Part shown: positions 7,680-13,197 of the stretch, piece by piece
Position numbering within the stretch: position 1 is the first letter of the stretch
Layout of the letters: each line of letters begins with the position of its first letter
Assembly: GCA_012032855.1 (NCBI GenBank)
Contig: JAAUQA010000035.1
Coordinates: 1 to 13,197 of the forward strand
Reading direction: 5' to 3'
Origin: Candidatus Competibacteraceae bacterium
GTDB lineage: Bacteria; Pseudomonadota; Gammaproteobacteria; Competibacterales; Competibacteraceae
Length of the DNA stretch: 13,197 nucleotides
Program-made: the position numbers and the translations under genes
The notes under the pieces: model-generated
What the model was told of the DNA's origin: nothing
The model's input: only the letters and a program-made list of their open reading frames with translations
Database searches by the model: none

Positions 7680-9135
7680 TTTGCGCCATACGCTTGCGCT
7701 ACGCTTGACACTCTGGTATGGCGGAATCTTCGCTGCTTCGTCGGTGCTGGCCTTTGCGTTTGTTTATGCTTTCATGGTCTCCGTTGTTCAACAACAAACC
7801 GACGATGAGCTTGAGGACGATGTCGAGGAATTTGTCGAATTTATGCAAGTGGGCGGTCTGGATCGCGTCAGGGCCGAGATCATCGCGGAAACCCAGGACA
7901 AGGAGGCCGAGCAGAGCTATATCCGGTTGTGGGCAGACAATACCCGTCAGCTAATGGCATCGGACCTCGCGGAATGGCCGGAATTGCTATCCCGAGCGCT
8001 ATCCTGGCCAAACTCGACGACGGCGATGAGCCGATACTACAAACCCTGTCGTTGCCGAAACGCGAGCACCAGATAAAGAGCCGTCTATGGGGTTATCGCG
8101 CCTGGAATCGTTCTGGAGCTTGGAGAATCGCTGGAAGACGATGAGGAATTCATTGCCGTGTTACTCAATGGCATTCTCATTGCGCTAGTGATGATGATCT
8201 TGCTTGGGGGGCCGATAGGGTGGTTCATGGCGCGCCGAGCCTTGCGCGGAGTGCAGGAAATCACCCGGACGGCGACCGAAATCGCCGCTGGCGCCCTGGA
8301 TCGTCGCGTCGCAATTTGCGCCCAAGGCGATGAACTGGATACCCTGGCGCGCACGTTCAACATGATGATTGATCGTATTCAAGCACTGATTAACGGCATG
8401 CGTGAGATGACCGACAATTTGGCGCATGACCTCAGAAGTCCGTTGAGCCGGATGCGCGCCTCTGCGGAAATGAGCTTGGCCAGTAGAGGCGCTCAGGTGG
8501 AAGCCGAGACCATGGCAGCGACCACCACCGAAGAATGTGATCGGCTATTAGAATTGATCAACACCACGCTGGATATTGCCGAGGCCGAATCCGGAGCTGC
8601 CCAACTACGATTGACCGCTATCGATTTGGTTGCAGTCGTGCAAGATGCCTTGGAATTGTTCGAAACCATCGCAGAGGATAAATCGCTCAAAATCACTACG
8701 GATCTGCCGGATCATTGCTGCATCGACGTCGATCTGCAACGGCTGCAACGGGTGATTGCCAACGTATTGGATAACGCACTGAAGTACACTCCGTCCGGCG
8801 GGCAAGTAACGATTCAGCTGGTTGATACAGGTCAACAAGTCAAGCTGTCGATTGCGGATACCGGTATCGGTATTGCCGAAGATGAATTAGGTCGGATTTT
8901 TGAGCGGTTCTACCGCTGCGAGCGCAGTCGTTCGGAACGTGGGAACGGCTTGGGCTTGAGTCTGGCATTAGCGTTTGTGCGTGCTCACGAAGGTGACATC
9001 ATCGCCGACAGCATTCCGGGGCAAGGCAGTACGTTTACCATCGTATTACGGCGCAAATCGGCGCCACCCCGAGCAGAACAACGCAGAGTATTCCCTTCAA
9101 TGATAACAACAGATCGAACCGCATCAGCAGGCTAA
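7657..9135 (+). pseudogene. Sensor histidine kinase with two compensating frameshifts
   Basis: The corrected product is about 492 residues. A membrane segment lies near residues 16-42, followed by a periplasmic domain, a second membrane segment encoded at about 8161-8235 and a HAMP linker ([17 protein letters not shown]). The HisKA helix has [14 protein letters not shown] with phosphoaccepting H257 (8425-8427). The ATP-binding domain has N box [14 protein letters not shown]1 [22 protein letters not shown] and G2 GNGLGLSLA. The frame leaves near 8000 and returns near 8075. In between, the neighbouring frame reads LAKLDDGDEPILQTLSLPKR, and the original frame meets TAA at 8074-8076. Adding a T at 8000 and removing one A from 8075-8077 gives continuous protein. 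It overlaps the regulator gene and is its partner. As written, translation would stop inside the periplasmic domain and the kinase core would be lost, unless the indels are sequencing errors. Confidence 0.88.
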
Positions 9136-9237
9136 ATTTAGCATTGATGTTCAGCCGATTGCAGTCATGGAACAGGCAATTAGCCGGAAAGTGAAGGAGT
9201 ATTGGCGAGAACGGTAAGGTGTAGAAAATTGTTCGGG

Positions 9238-9266
9238 TTGCGAAATGCACCCCTTGACGATTAAAT
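9238..9266 (+). promoter_or_regulatory. Possible gltS promoter
   Basis: TTGCGA (9238-9243) and TTAAAT (9261-9266) are separated by 17 bp. They lie 40 bases before the gltS start, in the 170-bp gap after the kinase gene. The gap suggests gltS is transcribed separately. Confidence 0.35.
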
Positions 9267-9305
9267 GTATTCCTCTCACTCCTTTTCAGCTGCTGGAAGC
9301 GCACT

Positions 9306-10513
9306 ATGGAATCTGTTGAAATCCGCCCCTTTGTTTCATTCACACTGACGATCATCCTGCTCTTTATCGGCAAAGTAGCATTGATGCGCTATGAAATTTT
9401 GCGCCGATACAGTATTCCGGAACCGGTGGTCGGCGGGTTTCTCTGTGCCGCCGGAGTCGGAATCATTTATGTTCTGTTCGATATACAGGTCAGCTTCAGT
9501 CTTGATGTGCGCGACTATCTCTTACTGTATTTTTTCGCTGGTATCGGGCTGAAATCAGATATTCGCACCCTGCTGTCCGGCGGTCGTCCACTGGTGGTGC
9601 TGATCATTCTGGCCGGGGTATTTATTATTCTGCAAAACATCATTGGGCTGAGTGTCGCTGGCGTGTTCGGGATGGACCCGAAGGCCGGTTTGATGGCCGG
9701 ATCAGTTGCATTGACCGGTGGAGTTGGTACAACGCTAGCTTGGGCGCCTACTTTTGTGGACCAGCTGGGCATCGGCAATGCATTGGAACTCGGCGTTGCC
9801 AGCAACACCGTTGGATTGATCGGCGCTTGTGTGATCGGCGGACCGATTGCCATGCACCTGATCAAGAAGCATCACCTTAAAACCGGCGGCGATGAAGATC
9901 TGGACATCGGTATCAGTAACGATGCACCCAATACGCCGGTGGATTCTTATGGCGTGTTGTGGGCCTGGCTTTGGCTCAATATTGCGCTGATCTTAGGTTA
10001 CTTTATCGACCAAGGCTTGAAGGCGGCGGGCGCCCAACTGCCGCTGTTCGTATCCTGTCTGATGGCCGGCATAGCGATCAGCAACATTAAAACGCTACTG
10101 CCCAGCGTGCGGGAGATTTCCTGGCCGGGACAGGAACAGGGTTTGGCGCTGATTTCGGATATCTGCCTGGGCATGTTCCTGACTATGGCGCTGATGAGCC
10201 TCAAAATCTGGGGAATTTGCAGGGCATGTTGCTATTTCTGGGTGTAGTGATGGCATTACAGGTCATCCTGTCCGTTGCTTACACAGTTTTGATCGTGTTC
10301 CGTGCGATGGGTAAAGACTATGAGGCGGCAGTGATGTGCGCCGGGTTCGGCGGCATTACCCTAGGTTCGACGGCCACAGCTATCGTCAATATGACTGCCG
10401 TGGCTAAGCAATACGGTGCGGCGCATCGCGCTTTTATCGTGGTTCCTTTGGTGTGCGGTTTCTTTATTGATCTGATCAATGCATTGCTGATCAATTTTTT
10501 TATCGGCTTATAG
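9306..10513 (+). pseudogene. Sodium/glutamate symporter GltS (frameshifted)
   Basis: GltS imports glutamate with sodium across the inner membrane. The frame from ATG 9306 (GGAAG 6 bases upstream) carries the family features: YSIPEPVVGGF near residue 37, the re-entrant-loop motif GLMAGSVALTGGVGTTLAWAP (about 128-149), GNALELGVASNTVGLIGACVIGGP, and the second-half QLPLFVSCLMAGIAISN. It breaks after LMSLKIW. The remainder continues in another frame as LQGMLLFLGV through the matching second loop MCAGFGGITLGSTATAIVNM and ends FIGL. Relatives read KLWEL at the break. Here TGGGGAATTTG has one extra G (10210-10213) and one extra T (10216-10218). Removing both gives WEL and a protein of exactly 401 residues, the length of E. 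coli GltS. The end overlaps the convergent wecA-like gene by 14 bp. As written, the C-terminal quarter is lost. Confidence 0.9.
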
Positions 10514-11647
10514 TTCCCCGTCTCCGGGCATGAGTGGCAGTTGCTGAATCGCGGTGGTCTTGGTCGGCGTTTGAAAGTGCTTTGTTGCGCTCGGCATCCT
10601 CCAACGTTCTCCAAGCCCGGTTCGCCACCAGGAAATACACGATAAACAATCCTACAAATCCGTAGAACAGCACGTAATCCGGTATCGCCCAATAACTTCC
10701 GAACATACCTATACCGCCTAGCAAGGCAGAAACCATCAGTAACACAGCAGTAGTATTCGCTTCTGAATACCCTCTGCGCAACAGCAAATGATGCAGGTGC
10801 TGACGATCGGAATCGAAAGGACTGCGTCCGTTTAACATACGCCGCGTCATTACGAAAACGGTGTCCATCAACGGCAGCCCTAAATCCAGACAGCGCTTAT
10901 GGGAGCGAATGCGCGTTGCTCGCCCTGACTGAGCCGAATGAAAAACCAGGCCAGCATAAGCCCCACCATCATGCTGCCGGCATCGCCCATGAAGACAGTC
11001 GCTCGGCGGCGCCAAGGATGGCGCAGATTGAAACATAAGAAACCACTGAGCACAGCAGTTAACACGATCAACATATTCAATTCGGGTCCAGGTTGGCCGA
11101 ACAACAAGAGCGAGATTATCAACCACAAAACGGCGATGATTCCGAACCCTCCGGCCAAACCATCAAGCCCATCGCTCATGTTAATCGCATTGATGACCCC
11201 AACCACGCAAAAAAGCGTAAACGGGATAGACCAACCATCCAGCTTGATCATGTCATTGTGGCTGAGTAATGCGCCTAGATCGTCAATGACCACGCCGTCG
11301 TAAAAAACGATTAACAACGTTGCGGTGATTTGCGCCAGAAAGCGAGTGCTCGCCCTTGATTCGTGGAAATCGTCGTAAACGCCTGTCGCCACTACAACCA
11401 GCGTGCCCGCTAACAAACCGAAACAGGGTTCTAATGACGCCTGCAAAGTAGGCATAGCCGTGGCTAAGGCTATGAACATCGCCACTCCGCCAATCAAGGG
11501 AACGCTGCCCTGATGCTGTTTGCGTTGATCCGGTTCATCGACCCAACCCCAATGGCGGGCGGGATATTGGAGGAAGAAAATCGCTATGATGGTGACTAAG
11601 AACGCAAGTATCACACTGGATACCCAGGTAAAAATTGGCAAATCCAC
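10500..11647 (-). pseudogene. Undecaprenyl-phosphate sugar-1-phosphate transferase, WecA-like (frameshifted)
   Basis: Members of this membrane family (WecA/TagO/MraY superfamily) put the first sugar-1-phosphate onto undecaprenyl phosphate to start O-antigen, enterobacterial common antigen or teichoic acid synthesis. Visible motifs in order are DEPDQRKQHQGSVPLIGG (residues 37-54), VYDDFHESR with the Asp pair, NAINMSDGLDGLAGG, FMGDAGSMMVG and, after the break, SDRQHLHHLLLRRGYS, the cytoplasmic His loop. The first frame ends at WI then TAG (about 10880). The other frame resumes LGLPLMDTVFVMTRRML. One T is missing from a run on the coding strand (AAA at 10882-10884), and restoring it gives about 382 residues. 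The start is GTG 11647 with GGAG only 3 bases before it, so the exact start is uncertain. It could supply the lipid carrier for the polysaccharide genes at the left, though they are not adjacent. Confidence 0.85.
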
Positions 11648-11670
11648 ATGCTCCGCTGTAATGGTTTATA

Positions 11671-11694
11671 TTTATGCAGATTTAACCGCATAAA
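11671..11694. promoter_or_regulatory. Inverted repeat upstream of the wecA-like gene
   Basis: TTTATGC (11671-11677) and GCATAAA (11688-11694) form a perfect 7-bp dyad with a 10-base spacer. It lies 24-47 bases before the start of the wecA-like gene in an AT-rich leader, where a promoter is expected. It may be an operator or a leader hairpin; there is no T run suited to a terminator. Confidence 0.35.
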
Positions 11695-11773
11695 GTCTAA
11701 TTAAAGGGAACAATCATCCCGTAGCAACGCAGTTTCCGCTTGGACAACGCTTTGTGTAACGTCGGTAAGCAGG

Positions 11774-12242
11774 TCATCCTACCGAACTGCTGGCCGCTTT
11801 GTCAGCAACGTTTTTTATCTGAAAAACTATAGTCCCAATCCAGGGTATCAACGCCAACGCGCCCAGCATCATCACCGAGGACACGGCATATTGCCTAGCC
11901 GCTTCGCCGTCGAATAATAACCGTAAGCCATGCCCACGGCTCGCCGGGACCACTGTCGTAAACAGTGCGGTATTCGCCACCAGCAGAACAGCGAAAGCGG
12001 CTCCATGAACCGCGCGCAAGACCATTAACGGCATAAACGCAGTGGCCCAGGGTAAAGCACGGCGCCGACAAAGATAGCCCCACTGTGAGCGCTGCCCGTC
12101 CTTTGACGGGAGTGATTCGAACGCCAAGCAAAGGAATCAGCACCAACGACATCAGTGTGAAAATCCTAACCAGGACAACGAAATCTGGCGTGAACAACGA
12201 GGACGGGGAGCCGTTAATACTCCCCTCGAATTCGCCACTCAT
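11774..12242 (-). pseudogene. Remnant of an MFS transporter
   Basis: Three frames must be joined to read this gene. Correcting GGG to GG at 12046-12048 and at 11933-11935, and adding a G next to 11887, gives one frame of about 156 residues beginning MSGEFEGS. It has LFTPDFVVLVRIFTLMSL (like MFS helix 1), GVRITPVKGRAAL (a degraded motif A), LATAFMPLMVLRAVHGAAFA and VVPASRGMAYGYYSTAKRLG (like helices 3-5), then LGALALIPWIGTIVFQIKN and a short tail. MFS proteins are about 400 residues with 12 helices, so most of the protein is missing through internal deletions, apparently including helix 2 and helices 6-11. It starts 5 bases after the stop of the GNAT-like gene and was probably in one operon with it. 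No substrate can be assigned. Family assignment rests on motif shape only. Confidence 0.6.
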
Positions 12243-12246
12243 CGCA

Positions 12247-13020
12247 TCAGGACTGGGACATGGGTACAGAGCCGACTATGCGATGCCAAGCATCGGCTGT
12301 ACGATCTACGAGATCGTACAGCCGATCATCCACCAACTGAATCGATTCGAAGCCCGGCGGCGCGGCATGGCGCTGCATCACCAAGGCATCATCATCGAAC
12401 CAGCGTGGCGCTACTCCGCAGGGAAAAATCCTGCAGCTTCCAAAGTAGCCACCGCGACGTCAATACCCGAACCGACTACGTTTAGAAAAACCTGAACTAC
12501 AGCCGTATTAGCCGAATCAGCGCTTGCCATATGCCCGGCCAACCACTCGCTGAAGTCCACGCCTGGACGCCGCACAAACAAGCGCATCACGCCGGCTTCA
12601 GTAAAGGTCATGGACTCTCCGATAGTAGCACCAGTACCCGGTATGCTTTCAGTGACGAACCGACGTGGCTCTGAATACTCGCCATAACAGGCTGTTACAA
12701 AGTCGAGCAGATGGGCTGGTATATTCAGGGTCTGTTCTCTGGGAATCCGTGGCAGGAACCCCAGCACGGTGGACACCCGACCATTGGCGCTGGCCTCGGC
12801 GGTATAAGCCCGGGCTGGCATCAGATCGACTTCGATGGCGGTTTCCCGGAACCCGTCCTGCCGAAAGATCTTTTGAGTGGTGATGTGATTGCAGACCATT
12901 TCGACAAACAGCGTCTCCGCATCGACCTGGGGTACCAAGTCATTTAACAGATACGCAACCAAGTGTGCGAGATGTCGCTACCCTCGATACTGGCGCGCGG
13001 TCAGCCCGGCTCCTAATTCG
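12247..13020 (-). pseudogene. GNAT-like protein of the RsbW-associated type, truncated by a transposon
   Basis: The longest intact frame (12962-12411) reads VAYLLNDLVPQVDAETLFV, then VCNHITTQKIFRQDGFRET. This matches proteins in which an acetyltransferase-like (GNAT) domain is associated with an anti-sigma (RsbW-like) ATPase. Upstream in the same frame is ELGAGLTARQYRG, resembling GNAT motif A with the acyl-CoA loop, but TAG at 12980-12978 falls where a residue of that loop is expected. A change from CAG would fit. The N-terminus is absent because the right-hand transposon begins near 13020. At the other end the frame stops at 12411. Adding one base to the T5/C3 run (12421-12428 region) continues it as CGVAPRWFDDDALVMQR and then FESIQLVDDRLYDLVD, to a TGA at 12249-12247. 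These lesions mark it as a dead gene. It lies just upstream of the MFS remnant, an order consistent with an operon. Confidence 0.65.
12292..12326. repeat. Perfect 16-bp inverted repeat with 3-base loop
   Basis: ATCGGCTGTACGATCT (12292-12307), loop ACG, then its exact reverse complement (12311-12326). A second perfect hairpin, CGATGC-CAA-GCATCG (12281-12295), overlaps its left arm, so two alternative structures compete. There is no T run, which argues against an intrinsic terminator. The repeat lies within the C-terminal coding part of the GNAT-like gene (around VDDRLYDLVD) once its frame is restored. Confidence 0.85.
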
Positions 13021-13027
13021 TTAGGAG
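13010..13027. repeat. Hairpin at the edge of the right-hand transposon
   Basis: CTCCTAA (13010-13016), loop TTCG, TTAGGAG (13021-13027) form a perfect 7-bp stem. It lies where the GNAT-like coding signal ends and the transposon leader begins. It may combine target site and terminal repeat sequence, or it may be a structure that blocks transcription entering the element. Confidence 0.6.
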
Positions 13028-13197
13028 TTACGCAGTTGGCTCAACATAGTGTAAAACACTGGCATGAATGCGCCTAAAGTAAGTGCCCAAGATTACATTG
13101 ACTATCTGATTGCCACGCCGAAGGTGTGTAGTGCACTGGAAGCGGAGCGGGTGAGTGCGATTAATCCATCGCCACCGGCGCATGATGCGTTTACCCG
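13021..13197 (+). mobile_element. Left end of an IS701/IS4-like insertion sequence (runs off the window)
   Basis: The element is inferred from the transposase start at 13064 and the abrupt loss of the GNAT-like reading at about 13020. TTAGGAGTTACGCAG at 13021-13035 is a likely terminal repeat, but the other end lies outside the window so neither the repeat nor a target duplication can be checked. A second small hairpin, AGTGT-AAA-ACACT (13048-13060), lies just before the transposase start and could limit its translation. Confidence 0.55.
13064..13197 (+). CDS. Transposase N-terminus (IS701/IS4-like), partial
   Basis: ATG 13064 opens a frame with no stop to the end of the window (44 codons). 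It begins MNAPKVSAQDYIDYLIATPK, with PPAHDAFTR at the end. This matches the N-terminal pattern of a common group of proteobacterial and cyanobacterial IS701/IS4-like transposases, which often start with an AQDYIDFLIATP-type segment followed by APAHDAFTR. The catalytic DDE region lies outside the window, so activity cannot be judged. No strong ribosome-binding site precedes it. Confidence 0.7.
   Translation, partial: MNAPKVSAQDYIDYLIATPKVCSALEAERVSAINPSPPAHDAFT

Noticed and set aside
12085..12495. 136-codon plus-strand open frame over the hairpin
   Set aside because: The minus strand carries recognisable GNAT-like and MFS-like sequence over the same bases, and the plus frame has no family features.
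1..13197. CRISPR array, tRNA, rRNA, toxin-antitoxin or phage genes
   Set aside because: I looked for regular repeats with spacers, cloverleaf or rRNA sequence and small paired genes on both strands and found none that I could support.

Overview
This window looks like a piece of an IS-rich gammaproteobacterial chromosome. That assignment is inferred from the protein families (a GltS symporter of E. coli length after correction, a WecA-type transferase, an OmpR/histidine kinase pair); no rRNA or tRNA is present to confirm it. Composition changes along the window. The first 4 kb is visibly AT-rich, as is common for surface-polysaccharide genes, and the remainder is close to 50% GC.

Layout: (1) 430/480-3935 holds a convergent pair of polysaccharide genes: a large multi-membrane-span GT-C-like protein (+) and a GT2 polyprenyl-phosphate glycosyltransferase (-, frameshifted). 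(2) 4047-5449 is a complete ISL3-family insertion sequence with an intact 416-aa transposase and 32-bp imperfect inverted repeats. (3) 5450-5796 has no gene. (4) 5797-6663 encodes an acidic exported protein of unknown function, divergent from an OmpR-type response regulator (6966-7679) and its histidine kinase (7657-9135). (5) 9306-10513 is a GltS-type sodium/glutamate symporter, convergent with a WecA-like undecaprenyl-phosphate sugar-1-phosphate transferase (10500-11647). (6) 11774-13020 holds, on the minus strand, an MFS transporter remnant preceded by a GNAT-like gene. That GNAT-like gene is cut by a second transposon whose transposase start (IS701/IS4-like) runs off the right edge.

The dominant theme is broken genes. 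The histidine kinase, gltS, the wecA-like gene, the GT2 gene, the MFS remnant and the GNAT-like gene all carry reading-frame breaks, and the large membrane protein probably has one near its start. Nearly every break can be explained as a one-base change in a short homopolymer run, and restoring that base recovers conserved family sequence. Either the sequence carries indel errors typical of some long-read or pyrosequencing assemblies, or the genome is decaying. An IS interruption, an in-frame stop codon and internal deletions in the right-hand genes argue that at least some of the decay is real. I found no clear new defence, mobile or biosynthetic system. The points most worth checking are the indel pattern, the disrupted GNAT-like/MFS pair, a perfect 16-bp inverted repeat inside the GNAT-like gene, and 22-bp-spaced direct repeats upstream of the response regulator.
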